DNA of 64,000 nt from Ptychodera flava (lineage: Eukaryota > Hemichordata > Enteropneusta > Ptychoderidae), in assembly GCF_041260155.1 (NCBI RefSeq), contig NC_091928.1, positions 39,063,388 through 39,127,387 on the forward strand, read 5' to 3'. The notes under the pieces were generated by a model that saw nothing but the letters and a program-made list of their open reading frames with translations, was not told where the DNA came from and searched no databases. The first letter of the stretch is position 1. Each line of letters begins with the position of its first letter. Shown here one piece after another: positions 43,084-55,200 of this stretch. The position numbers and the translations under genes were made by a program.

Positions 43084-43897
43084 GTGTGTACGGCGCTTAT
43101 CTGACAAAACGTGCTTATCTGACAAAACTCTTTTTAGCAATGCCCTGGGGAGTCACTTTAGCCAGCGCACTTCATGCGCGCGGTACATGTCGTCGCTTCG
43201 TACGATGTTGTGTACACAGAGTGTGCCAATTTAACGTTAATACGAATTCTTCTATACGAAGGATTTTGTTTCTGTAAACTACTCTCAAATTGTTGACATA
43301 TAGTTTTTTATTGTGGTTGTTCTTCCATCGGCCGGGCTCGCGCTCGCTCACTGTACAAAGTACTGTACGAGCCCATGGAGATAACTCCGTGTTGCAACAT
43401 GTAGTGCTTTTCTTATCATCCACTTGCATGTTTATTGAATATAATTTATGTACTTAAATGGCAAAATTAGCGATCGAGGAAGGTGATGAAAAACAAAAAC
43501 AAAAGTACTCTGCTTGCCATTGCCGCATTGTGATGTGGTGATTTTGATACTCCCGCCACCGTGAGAGCGCACGACCTCATGTGACCTCGTGCCTCTCCTC
43601 TACCCCTTAAGACAGCCTCTATGTGTTGATCGATGTACACACAGTGGTTAATTGAGGTGCTCGGCGATTTTACGCAATCAATGAAATTTACTGTATTTTT
43701 AACTATTTTATGGCTATTTTGTGATGTTTGTGATTTTAGACTTCTGTAATTAAAATGTCATTCGTGTGTTTAAACAGACGAAGTATTTTTGTGACTTCTG
43801 TGTGAGGGATTACTTTCCACAAATGAGTAAGGCTACAAGCAGTAATTAGTTATTTTTGTCAGATAAGCACGTTTTGTCAGATAAGCGCCGTACACAC
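43084..43897. mobile_element. 814-bp DNA transposon remnant with 44-bp perfect TIRs
   Basis: The left terminal repeat (43084-43127) and right terminal repeat (43854-43897) are perfect inverses over 44 bases. Each starts GTGTGTACGGCGCTTATCTG and contains GCTTATCTGACAAAA twice in tandem, as expected of paired transposase-binding sites. There is no transposase frame. The right end abuts the next element with no intervening base. Confidence 0.85.
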
Positions 43898-44430
43898 GTG
43901 AATCTAGGTATATGATAAGTTGCCGTATCACGCCCAGGCACACTTTGCCCAAATAAGGTGGTGTGCGCGCTTTTTCGAATTTTTTCGTTGTCGTTGCTAC
44001 GCGCGTTGCTATCCACGTACATTCCATTCGAAAGCACGTCAGCGCGAGATTCGAACCCGTTTCTATGCGCTTCGCTCGTAGTTTTGAAGCAAATTGTAGA
44101 CAGTTCGAATCTTATTCCGATCAAAATTGGTTTAAAACAAGTGCTTGATAGTCTCCTCTCAATGTTTTGCTGAGAAAGTTTTTTAACGAGCAGGATCAAC
44201 TACTCATCTGTGCTCATTCTGTAGTGACATTGGCGTTCGCATAGAACAAGCCCGTGACGAGTTCCCACAACAGAACAAATGACAACATCGTACATATTAA
44301 TCCGCAAAGTTGCAGTTGCATGCTCATGTTTTTTTTAATTTACGCCCATAACTTTAACAAAATTTGATTGATAAATACTGAAACATATCACAACCGTTCA
44401 ATAAGTTTATTATCATATACCTAGATTCAC
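43898..44430. mobile_element. 533-bp MITE with 21-bp perfect TIRs
   Basis: The left end GTGAATCTAGGTATATGATA (one base more in the full TIR) is inverted at 44410-44430. The interior holds GCCGTATCACG, GCACACTTTGCCCAAATAAGG and TTGCTATCCACGTACATTCC. Short frames on both strands are artefacts. Confidence 0.8.
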
Positions 44431-44467
44431 GTACCCATGTAAACCTATGGGAAAAGGCGCTCTTACA

Positions 44468-44970
44468 GGTGTGTAATAAGTTGCCGTATCACGGACCGGC
44501 ACACTTTGCCCAAATAAGGTAGTGTGCGCGCTTTTTCGAACTTTTTCGTTGTCGTTGCTACGCGCGTTGCTATCCACGTACATTCCATTCGAAAGCACGT
44601 CAGCGCGAGATTCGAACCCGTTTCTATGCGCTTCGCTCGTAGTTTTGAAACAAATTGTAGACAGTTCGAATCTTATTCCGATCAAAATTGGTTTAAAACA
44701 AGTGCTTGATAGCCTCCTCTCAATCTTTTGCTGAGAAAGTGTATTTTAACGAGCAGGATCAACTACTCATCTGCGCTCATTCTGTAGTGACATTGGCGTT
44801 CGCATAGAACAAGCTCGTGACGCGTTCCACAACAGAACAAATGACAACATCGTACATATTAATCCGCAAAGTTGCGTGGCTCATGTTTTTTTTTAATTTA
44901 CGCCCATAACTTTAACAAAATTTTATTGATAAATACTGAAACATATCACAAACGTTCAATAAGGTATATG
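44468..44970. repeat. Second copy of the 43898-44430 element interior
   Basis: Nearly identical to 43911-44405 at an offset of about 556 bp, but it lacks the left TIR and ends in AAGGTATATGATAAAA, running directly into the hairpin dimer at 44978. Confidence 0.85.
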
Positions 44971-44977
44971 ATAAAAT

Positions 44978-45226
44978 CTTTACGGCCCAGATACGGGTTT
45001 TGCGGACCTCGGTCGTACGGCGTACGGGCCCTCGCACGCTCGGGCCCTTCCGCCGCACAACCTCGGTCCGCAAAACCCGTATCAGGGCCGTAAAGATTAT
45101 GATAAAACCTTTACGGCCCAGATACGGGTTTTGCAGACCTCGGTCGTACGGCGTACGGGCCCTCGCACGCTCGGGCCCTTCCGCCGTACAACCTCGGTCC
45201 GCAAAACCTGTATCAGGGCCGTAAAG
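44978..45226. repeat. Tandem dimer of 118-bp GC-rich hairpins
   Basis: Units at 44978-45095 and 45109-45226, period 131. Each begins CTTTACGGCCCAGATACGGG, reaches GGTTTTGCGGACC, and closes with GGTCCGCAAAACCCGTAT and GGGCCGTAAAG, so each can fold into a long stem. A central GGGCCCTCGCACGCTCGGGCCC forms an inner stem. The two units differ at only a few positions. The GC content is far above the surroundings. Confidence 0.9.
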
Positions 45227-45489
45227 ATTAGTATACAGATTTGCCCAACTCAGTATGTCCATTTCGCATGTTTTGTGATTCTCACATGATGTGTTCGCCG
45301 TGATACTCATTAAGTTAATCAAACGCGTACGTCGCAAAAAGGTGCGACCACCACGCACCACTTTGGCCGTCAAATTTAAGTTTTTCTACAAGCCGTAGAA
45401 GATCCCGTTTTGTCGCACACTAACGCTTTGGCCAGCGGTTCATCAATTAACACAAGTCCTGCAGCTTACTTTAGTAAAATTATAGTGTT

Positions 45490-46012
45490 CGGCTGACTGT
45501 GTTAATTTGAAAACGGAGGGAGGTGAGGCATTGTGAGGGTTCTCTACTTTGTCCTAATTAATGGTAAATCCTAGTTGTTGTAAAAGGTTTATCAGTGCTT
45601 TGAATGCTGTTCACACTCATACTTCGTTTCTGTGGTAAACTATGGTTGCCTGGTACTCTCGTCGGCGCATCATCCGGGCAACACTTTTTGTAATCTGATC
45701 AAATATTTGTTGGCTTTAGGCTTCCCCAAAGAGCAGTCTCCTGTCTATCATAAAGGTCCTTTCCGTGTCACCAGAAAACTTGTATTTGAGGCCTGTGGCC
45801 CTTTGTGAGTGTTTGTTACTGGGGACTGCAGGATATGTAGATTTCAGATCCGCCTTGGCGAGGTAAGCACCTGGCTTGCACAAGCTTACTACATTGTCAA
45901 TTGTCTCATCTGTGAAAGGCTCTGTGGTAGCATGTGAGTTTAGACTGTAATTAGGGGGCTGACTGCCATCATGTATGAGCCATACTTCACCAGAGGCAGA
46001 TGATGAGCATGT
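45490..46012 (-). pseudogene. Reverse transcriptase remnant of a retroelement
   Basis: Reading the minus strand from about 46010: GEVWLIHDGSQPPN, then YLAKADLKSTYPAV (RT motif A, normally DLKSAYRSV), RATGLKYKFSG, RRLLFGEA, an in-frame TAA at 45716-45718, SQQIFDQITKSVARMM and ATIVY. The YLDD catalytic box is replaced by YHRNE. Further stops follow, then AFKALINLLQQLGFTIN and a thumb-like LTSLRF segment near 45500 after a frameshift. The order matches RT palm to thumb. The RLPFG-type and LGFxIN motifs recall DIRS-like or related elements; the class is not certain. The remnant is dead: catalytic Asps lost and several stops. Confidence 0.75.
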
Positions 46013-46119
46013 AAACTGTCCGCACTACCAATAGCAAATCATGAGCAGAACCACGAGTTAGCCTCGTTCCCGGGCAATAGCGGGGGCATAACCTCAGGCT
46101 CTCTCCCGGCTATTTAAAT

Positions 46120-48285
46120 TACAGTAAATGATCATTATGCTTATCTGCATTCTTAACCGGATTAAAATTAATCATGTTTCCACCACAATGGATTTACTCA
46201 AGAGACATTATTTAACCTGTAAATTACGTTTGGCATTTGATATATTGCCACTTTAACGGTTACAGATCTTTGAGGAACGATTGCTCGAATGGACCTCCGT
46301 ACTCATAACGTTCTGGGTTTGGATACTCTCCAAAAGTTAAGACTCTTTTGAGTGTATTCCGTCCACACATTTAAAATGAAAGAACAGGCTAGGTCACTCA
46401 GCTAGGTTCCCTGTTTTCAGGATGGCGACGACAGAGTTGCATGTTACTAACCAAAGTTTTAAAGCAAGGCAAAACTTGCAGTGATTCAAGCTGGTCGTAA
46501 AAAGGGTCGTCCGACGATGTCTGCATCCCAACGTGATATGACGTTGTCATTTTTCACTTTCAAGTATTTTGTGAACATTCATGTTCGACGAGAAGTAGAA
46601 CACTTGTTTCATCAGCTTCGTCGGTCGATTGAAACAAACTCACAACGTCGTATTCAGTGTCCTGAAGAGATAAGGTTTGCCCCACTTATCCTACCATGTT
46701 GTTGGTTTAGTATGACCGCGCTAGCCTATAGTGTCAATACGCACTGAACGCAAGGCCTCGCCTCGTATAATTTATCGAGGCTAGGCCTCACCTCGGATAG
46801 TTTATTTATACAATGTTTCGAGAGTTTGTGACTCCACTAATGCCTGTCGATTTATACAACTGAAGTTCCGCCTTCATGGTCACCAAGGAAACCTACTATG
46901 GCAATATAATACCAGTAAATTAGAGATTATTATGCTTATCAGCATTCTTAACTGGCATTTAATATTGACATATCAATGTTTTACTCAGATAGATCTACCA
47001 GAGGGATATTCTTCAACCTGTGAATTACATTCAATTTTAGCACGTAACGCCAATCTGTAGATCACAGCCGCCTTTCGTATTCATAACGTCATGGGCTTTG
47101 ATACTCTCCAAAAGTTAAAACTGTTTTGATTGTATTCCGCCCACTCATATAAATTGAAAGAACAGGCTAGATCAAACAGCTATATTCAATATTTTCAAGA
47201 CGACGCCGACTGTGTCGTATATTTCAAAATGGAGCTTTAAAGCGGGTCAAATGGAGCTTTAAAGCGGGTCAAAAATAAAAATATAAATTCAGTCATTCAA
47301 GCGTTTCGTCAAGCAGGTGGTCAAATGATGTCTGCGTCCCAACTTGATCTATCTACGTAATTCAGTTCTTTTGTTACTTTTTAAGTAATAGGTGAGTGTT
47401 CATGTTCGACTAGAATTTGAACACTTGTTGTATCTGCTTAGCTGAATAAAAAAAACATACTACATAATTGCAGTCAGTGTATTGAAGAACAAGAGTCACC
47501 ACATCAATGACAACATGGGCCTGTTCAGTTTTTAGTACAGACAGGCTAGCCTATAATGCCAATATCCACTAAACACAAGGCCTCACCTCGGATAGCTCAT
47601 AGGAGGGAATGTGGATAGCTTGTGATGTCACGAATTTGCATGGATTTAGACACTCTAAGTTCCGCCTTTATGATCACCTAGAACAACTCATATGGCAACA
47701 CTAGTAATTTATGATAATTTTGCTTATCTACATTCTTAACTGGCATTTAATGTTGTTCATATCAGATGTTTACTGCAAAACACAAACCAGAACGACGTTT
47801 TTTAGCCTATGGATCACGTTCAATTTTAGCATATTTTGAAGTTTTATACCGCAAAGGATGCACGAGGACATTGGCGCAGCGTATCGCCCGACGAGAAGCG
47901 GAGGGCGATGCGCGGCGCCACATCGTATTCAGTGTACCATAGGGCCAGATATGCCACTCCTATCCAGCCTTGTCTTTTCACTCTTACCGGGCTAACCTAC
48001 AGTGCCACTACGCACTAAACGAAGCGCCTCGGTAGCTTATATAGGCTATGCCTCGCCTGTAGGATAACTAAATTACGCCATATTTCGAGAGCTCGTGGCG
48101 TCACTCATGACCGTCGATTTATACACCTGAAGTTCCGCCTTTTAGATCACCTAGAAAGCACTATGGCAACACTAGTAAATGTACGAGCATTTTGCTTATC
48201 TGCATTCGTAACCAGAATTTTATATTGCTCATATCAGTGTTTTTGCTACGATAGACAGTCAAGAGAAATTTAAATATACTATGCT
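46120..48285. repeat. Further units of the 27-32 kb array family
   Basis: At least two diverged units, with GGATGGCGACGAC at 46421 and AAGACGACGCCGAC near 47199. Shared blocks include ATCATTATGCTTATCTGCAT, TCCAAAAGTTAAGACT, TTCGACGAGAAGTAGAACAC and CTGTCGATTTATACAAC. A 21-base segment AATGGAGCTTTAAAGCGGGT is duplicated near 47230. There is no coding frame. Confidence 0.75.
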
Positions 48286-48332
48286 TTATGTGAAGGAGCC
48301 TTTATGATGACGGGGTTTTTTTTTGTTAATCA

Positions 48333-48664
48333 GAATATTGCCAATTTTTCATTCCATCAAAAATTTGCAAATGTTATCACAATGCCACTACTAAATGTAC
48401 TTTGACAGATAAAGTACTATAAGTTATCTTTTATCTGACATCATTGATTGGTAAACATAGCTTAAACTTATTTACACAATGTAGATGGCACAATGTAATA
48501 CATTGTTGATAAAATCATAGACAATCCCCCCTCCAATGTCTATGATAAAATGTATGATAAAAGAGTGTCATGTGGGCCATGGAACTAGTCCAACAGTTAT
48601 AATTCAATCTTTATAAAAAAGTAACGTGAAATAAATCACAATATATTTTAATGCAATTGGAACA
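48333..48664. repeat. Left half of a split repeat (host of the nested insertion)
   Basis: 48333-48664 matches the 5' part of 61310-61925 (for example CCATGGAACTAGTCCAACAG and GAAATAAATCACA). The match breaks at CAATTGGAACAA and resumes at 56661 with AACAAGCTCTAAG. Confidence 0.8.
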
Positions 48665-48849
48665 AGTCATTGGCAATGACATAGTCCCCAATTGTAATAG
48701 GAGTATTAGTCTTCTTGGGGCAGGGAAATGTGGTCATTAAGAAGTGTCACTGGAGTGTATATGTTGAGATCTATGGGCTCATAGGTCTATGTCGTTGTTC
48801 CCAATTTGAAACACATGAGGCATGTCTAAGTTACGGTTCTAAATCGGTA

Positions 48850-49542
48850 AAAAAATCAGACCTCTAACTGTATTGGCCAGCCAAGAAATACATATGCGCA
48901 TAATAATGAGGTACAAGATGTGACATCTTAAGGTCTAATATCCTATCAGAATTGGAGGGTATAGATATAAAGGACATAGCACTTGTGGTTACGTATTTAT
49001 CGACATAAACGTATATTTCAGGTCAAAGGTCATCGAGGTCACATGACATTTGGTCAAAAAATTTCTATCCTATAGTTATCCCTATATACCAAAAATCAGA
49101 CATCAAGCACTATGGGCTTGCTCAGAATTAGGTATACGCATAACTAATGAGGTACAGTATGAAGCATCATAAGGTCTCCCATCATACCATATATGAAGGG
49201 TGCAGCACTTGTGGTTACTGAGTTATGGACAAATATGTATATTTGAGGTCAAAGGTCACCGAGGTCACGTGACATTTTGTCAAAAATTGTATTGCTAAGT
49301 TATCCCTATATACCAAAAATCAGACCTCTAGCTCTATTGGCTCGCTCAAAATTAGATATGCGCATAATTAATGAGGTACAATATGTGGCGTCATAAGGTG
49401 TCCCATCATACCATACATGAAGGGTGTAGCACTTGTGGTTACTGAGTTATGGACAAATATGTATATTTGAGGTCAAAGGTCACCAAGGTCACGTGACATT
49501 TTGTCAAAAAAATTGTATTGCTAAGTTATCCCTATATACCAA
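48850..49542 (+). repeat. ~224-bp tandem units 1-3 with nuclear-receptor half-sites
   Basis: Three units; each has AATCAGACCTCTAGCTCTAT, GCGCATAATTAATGAGGTAC, CTTGTGGTTACTGAGTTATG, and then the cluster AGGTCAAAGGTCA-CCG-AGGTCACGTGAC at 49020 (diverged), 49246 and 49470. The third unit is cut at CTATATACCAA by the Helitron-like insertion and the series resumes at 55743. Confidence 0.88.
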
Positions 49543-50232
49543 CCAGATATGAACTGAATATGCTCACGTGCATTACTGTGATTGGTTGACAGAATGACAA
49601 GAACATTAGATAAAAGTGTTGGAACCGATTTTGTTTATAGTTGGGTGGCCAAGGCATTTTTTTCTACTTTTGACAGTAAAGTGGTATGGTACGAAGGTGA
49701 AAAATAAAAGGTTGAAGGAGCTTGATTCATTCAATCAAAAGTTATGAATTTTTTAATAATGAAAAATGACAATTTTTGGCTTTTTCGTCAAATTTCTGCC
49801 AAGAATTCAGTCTCATGAAAGTTCGACAATCTGTTAACTTTGTATTTATCTCATATAGAAACATGAAAATTTATGTTATGGATCAAAATTTTGTTCCTAT
49901 TACAGAAAACCGGAATATGGAAAGTTTATAGTACTCAATGTTCAGGGAACTTTCAATATAGGTGAAATGGCCATGTAGAAGATGACTTCCTTGTTAAACT
50001 GAGATAGCAATAAAAGTTTTGAAAGTCAATGTAAAGTTAGTCTTGGTATTTTGTAGATTATAAGATATTAGCTGTATTACATTTTTATATTTCTGTCAGA
50101 TATAGTACGTTATGACACTGTGATATAGTATTGACATATACATAGTGATTTTCTTTTTTTTAAGTATTTTTTTTAGCTTGTCTCTAGTGAACAGGCTTGC
50201 GATTGGTAAAAAAGCAATGTCTACCACCGAGG

Positions 50233-53200
50233 GCGCTTTGGATCTACAAAATAAATTTAGAGTTTCACCATACTGTGGTGCATCTTTATCCATACAAGCA
50301 TGTGTACATGTGGTTACCCTCTTTGTTGAAACTCGACTCTGTAAAAGTAGTCCTGTATTTCACCAAGTGGATTGTGTGAACTGAGTAGAAAATCATGCAT
50401 AAATTGCTGAAGGCAATGGTCAAAGTGTCGAGCACAAGTAACTGGGTCTGATTTGATCAGTTCAGACTTAGTGTTCCATGACATATTTAATATATCATTT
50501 TCTGTGTACTCCTTTTCATGAACTGTCTTTCCAAGAATTTTCAAAAGATGTATCCATTTGGACTCTGCTGATGAGAAGGACATGAAGTATGTAGGAATTG
50601 CAATTTGGCGTATCATAGCAAAAATGTCTCTCTGCACTTTCCCAATATGGTGGTGACCCTCTCAATGTTTTTAATACCCTGAATCCTTCATCAAGTCTAA
50701 CTATCTTGTCTACATTTTGAGGAGATTGCACTTCACCAGCTATTACTTTACGGCCTTTCAGATTACATTTGCGTAAGCATAATGATGCTTTGTCTTTGAT
50801 TTGCTGAATTTGTAACTTTTTCAGTTTGAAGAAAATGTTCGGAACAGATTTCGCAACTCTTCGATCTTTATGTCGCAGTTCCCATTTGCATAGTATACTG
50901 TATGATACTGGGATGTTTTGTTCACTTTGTCTCGGCTGACCACAAAAAAATGTGGAAATGAGAGTTCTTCGGAATACTTATCTTGAAATATACCTAAAGG
51001 TCTGTTGCCTTCACCTGGGGCAAAGCAAAATGCTCCTTGTGAATCTATGTTTCTATCATAAGAAAGTGAAAGCATTGTATCTAATGTTCCAGCAGCCTGA
51101 TCCTCTAATTTGATTTCTTCTGTCCAATCATCATTGTTATCATCACAATCATCATCATTGTTATTATCAACATTTTCATTACAGGATTCCTGTTCATCTA
51201 TTTCAGAATTAAGATTGCAATCATTGTCCTGCAAAAATTCTTCCAGTCATCAGATTCATTCTGATCGCAAACATTCCAATTTGTTCCAATTGTTATCTTT
51301 TCCGCTTTATACAAAGGACTGTTTTCAACTAACCACTTTGCTGCCATTATCACTTTGTGAGGTCTAATATTTTCAACTTGGTAGGCATGATTGTAGCTTA
51401 TTTTCCTTTTGAATTTGACAGGTATTGTTTGTGAATCATTGATAGTTCTGGGTAATGTTGAAACAGTGCTAGATACATCAGCTATGACATTTACAATATT
51501 GCCTTTGAGACTAACTTGTCTACCCCGTGGCAATTCTCTGATTTGCATGAAAGGAATACGTAAGGCAACAAGTCTTTCTTCAAGTGGATGTAATTTTAAC
51601 TCTGGTGGGATTCCTGGGAATGACATTTTGTTTGCTACAGCACAAGGTGGCAGCTTTGACTCTTTTAAATATGAGTAACAAGTTTGACATAAAGGTGACA
51701 TTTCATCATCTGTGGAATTTACATAGGATGATGCCAATGATGACAATTTACTTTTAATATTATTGTAATTTACAACACTTTCTCTGTACCACAGCTGTTC
51801 ACAGCACACACATACAAATGTTGGACCATTCTGAACTGATTTATGGAAAACTTCAATAAGTTCAGAAATTGATTTGGCACCACTGCAATTTCTTTCAATT
51901 TTCTTAGCTCTTGCATCACCTTCTTTTTCAGCTTGTCTGTACACTTCATCAGACCGTCTGAATTTCTTTGCTTTGCATTACTCTGTTGTTCATTTTGTCT
52001 GTACATTTCATCAGACCGTCTTAATTTCATAGATTCAACGTTTCTCTGCTGTTCACCTTGTCTGTACACTTCATCAGACCGTCTTATTTCATAGATTCAA
52101 CATTTCTCTGTTGTTCATTGTGTCTCTACAATTCATCAGACCGTCTTAATTTCATTGATTTCACATTTCTCTGTTGTTCGTTGTGTCTGTACACTTCATC
52201 AGACCGTCTTAATTTCTTTGATTTCACATTTCTCTGTTGTTCACTTTGTCTGTACACCTCGTCAGACCGTCTTAATTTCATTGATTTAACATTTCTCTGT
52301 TGTTCATTGTGTCTGTACATTTCATCAGACCGTCTTAATTCATTGATTTCACATTTCTCTGTTGTTCACTTTGTCTGTACACTTCATCAGACCGTCTTAA
52401 TTTCATTGATTTAACATTTCTCTGTTGTTCGTTGTGTCTGTACACTTCATCAGACCGTCTTAATTTCTTTGATTTCACATTTCTCTGTTGTTCACTTTGT
52501 CTGTACACCTCGTCAGACCGTCTTAATTTCATTGATTTAACATTTCTCTGTTGTTCATTGTGTCTGTACACTTCATCAGACCGTCTTAATTTCATTGATT
52601 TCACATTTCTCTGTTGTTCACTTTGTCTGTACACTGCATCAGACCGTCTTAATTTTATTGATTTCACATTTCTCTGTTGTTCACTTTGTCTGTACACCTC
52701 ATCAGACCGTCTTAATTTCATTGGTTTCACATTTCTCTGTTGTTCATTGTGTCTGTACACTTCATCAGACCGTCTTAATTTCATTGATTGAGCATTTCTC
52801 TGTTGTTCACTTTGTCTGTACACCTCGTCAGACCGTCTTAATTTCATTGATTGAACATTTCTCTGCTGTCATTTTCTCTGAACTCTACCATTGTCCCTTT
52901 TTCTTTCTTTCTTTTCTTGTTTTTCTCTTTCTCTTTTTCTCTATAATTTGCACAGTCTGTGGTTTCAGCCGTGTCATGAAATGTCTCTGTATCTCTTTTC
53001 TCAAGGAAATCATAGTGCCCACTATCAATTTGTCCTTCTACACGGATTGCATGATATAATAGGTGTATTGTTTCAGAGGATTCACCTTCAGTGTCGAATG
53101 GTTCATTCAGAACATCTAGATGAACTGCAATTTTTACACTGTATGCCATAGCAGCTGCATTTATTTCAATATGGCCACCATGAGTTGCCAAACCTGGGTC

Positions 53201-53455
53201 AGATATAGACATGTACTGTCAGTAGTCATCTTGATTATTTACATGAAATCTCTGATATTCACCTTTAATGAACTGCTCATATTGATCCCAATGATCAATT
53301 ATATAGTTGACAATTTGTAATCTTACAGCATTATGATGAATCTGAGATCCAAAGAGACCTTGACTTATAGCCCTAAATAAACAGTTGCCATCACCCTCAA
53401 TAACCACCTTTCTGTAAGAATTTTGTGGACACTGTCTTTTATGTTGGAGATGCAA
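50233..53455 (-). pseudogene. Helitron Rep protein remnant: OTU, 21-aa repeats, DUF6570-like, HUH
   Basis: From the right: an OTU cysteine-protease domain (EGDGNCLFRAIS with catalytic Asp and Cys; GHYDFLEK with the His), continuous except for one TGA at 53218-53220; a Lys/Glu-rich linker; fifteen 21-residue repeats (51945-52860); a DUF6570-like region with MSFPGIPPELKLHPLEERLV and GNRPLGIFQDKYSEELSFPH; a Helitron N-terminal region with YFMSFSSAESKWIHLLKIL; and the HUH motif PHVHMLVW, preceded by an in-frame TAA at 50314-50316. After a frameshift the homology stops near 50250, so the rest of the nuclease and the helicase are gone. No ATG is found in frame at the OTU end. OTU and DUF6570 are known partners in animal Helitrons. 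Helitrons move by rolling-circle replication; this copy cannot. Confidence 0.8.
51945..52860 (-). repeat. 63-bp coding minisatellite (15 copies)
   Basis: GACCGTC on the plus strand marks 15 units, most 63 bp apart. Read on the minus strand each encodes a 21-residue unit of the type MKLRRSDEVYRQSEQQRNVK, a charged, helix-prone spacer. Two units have lost bases, shifting the frame, so the array is split between three frames. Some units alternate YRQSEQQ and YRHNEQQ. Plus-strand frames rich in Cys/Ser/Leu across the array are artefacts. Confidence 0.9.
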
Positions 53456-54008
53456 TTTTCTCTTTCATTTTTGGCCTTGTGGCTTAATTTCTTTACTGTC
53501 ATTGCATTGATGTATTCAACTTCTAACAGATGTGATAAGATTCCTTCAGATTATTGTAGTTGTTGCAGTATCAAAAAGGTATAATCTGGAATAAATGCTG
53601 TTGTGTTTCACTCAAGAATTCGTGTACAAGTTATCCTTGTATTTCTCTAGGATGGATGGATTATTAGATAAAACACCAAGAATAAATAAATATATCTCTG
53701 TATGTTGTGTATATATATCTTGTGGCAGTCACTCTAAAATTAAACCAAGTACTCAAATCTTCCAATTTTTAAATATTTATTTGATTCTTATGATGGTGTG
53801 ATTGTTATAATAGTGAAAAGTGAAAAAATATGCAAATATGAGCCTTCCAGCGGCCAAATGTGCAAATATGAGCCTTCTAGCGGCCAAATACAAGCCTTAT
53901 TACAGCAAAATCAACCTCTTGAGCAGTAGTGGTGCAGGACTTCGGCTTGTAGATGTAATCTGTATAAGAAATAAAATCAATATATGATTTGAGTGGCAGC
54001 ATGGGCTA

Positions 54009-54280
54009 AGGGACGGACCATAAGACTTTGGGAAGGGGGGTGGTCAGAACCGGAAAAAAAATTCAGAGCAGAAAATTTGAAAAAAAAATAATTCAGACTT
54101 CTCTCCAAAATGAAAAAAAAAATATTCAGAACGTAAGCGATAACAAAAAATTCTGCAAAATTCAGAAAAATAAATTTGCAAGTCTATTTTCATTTGAAAA
54201 AAATAAAATTTAAAATTATCAGACGTAAAAAAATAAATTTCAGAATCCAGTCGTGACCAAAAGTCTAATGGTCCGTCCCT
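54009..54280. mobile_element. MITE with AGGGACGGACCAT ends
   Basis: The left end AGGGACGGACCATAAGACTT is inverted at the right end as AAGTCTAATGGTCCGTCCCT. The interior is A-rich (CAGAA..AAAAAA units). It sits inside the Helitron-like insertion. Confidence 0.82.
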
Positions 54281-54729
54281 AAATTTAAAGTTCAAAAAAT
54301 ACCCAGTAAAAAGTTCATGCTAACAAAATGTCACCCTATCAAAAACACTGCCAAAGTACTGCTCCCATTTGATCAGGACTTTTCAAATAACTGCAACAAA
54401 TTTGAGTCATGTATGTAGTCCATCATGAACTGTATAAGATATCAGTCTATCGAATTCTAAAATTCTTTGACAAAAAATAGGAAGACATATACCATAAAAT
54501 ATGCAAATAAACAGACCTACCCTAGGCATTTTCCAGGTAAACGTTTATGATTTATCTGCTCAATTTCAATATTTTGAAAAACAACCCTTATATACAACAA
54601 CTACACTTCCCCCTCTATACAATGTTTGGTTCCTTGGAAAAAAGTGTACTGTGTCTTGAATGACCATTGTCGGCCATATTTCTATTGGAGATGCGTATTT
54701 TTTATTGAACGAATTTGTTTTTTTTTCCA

Positions 54730-55200
54730 TATTTACGACTCCTCAAGCACATCGTTCTCGAGATTCAAAATTTTTGATCACTACCATAATGAACAAATTT
54801 ATCTTTATCTCGATGAAATCATGTCTATTTTCACAAATTCAAAGTCTAACCTTTTGACGCAATAAACTTCTGACGTCGCACGGATACGCATACTAGTACA
54901 CCTTGGCCACGTCGGCCATCTTGTTTTTCCACTAACACGTGTCCTCACCACTTGTTCATATTTACGACTCATCAAGGACACCGTTCTCGAGATTCAAAAT
55001 TGTTGATCGCTTCCATAATGAACAAATTTACCTTTAGCTAGATGAAATCTTGTCTATTTTCACAAATACAAAGTCTAATCTTTTGACGCAAAATCTTCCG
55101 ACGTCGTAAGGATACGCATACCGTACACCTTAGCCACATCGGCCACCTTGTTTTTCCACTAACACTAACAGTAACACGTATCATCGCGACTTGTTACCAT
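54730..55200. repeat. Two-copy tandem duplication (~228 bp unit)
   Basis: ATTTACGACTC, CGTTCTCGAGATTCAAAATT, CCATAATGAACAAATTTA and GGATACGCATAC recur at an offset of about 228 bp (54732 against 54960), each followed by CGGCCA and TTGTTTTTCCACTAACA. Confidence 0.85.

Noticed and set aside
43958..44734. Paired short frames repeated at an offset of about 560 bp
   Set aside because: They are two copies of a non-coding MITE interior, and frames occur on both strands equally.
52058..53059. Long plus-strand frames rich in Cys, Ser and Leu
   Set aside because: They are the antisense of the 63-bp coding minisatellite; the minus strand carries recognisable OTU and DUF6570-like sequence, so the plus frames are shadows.
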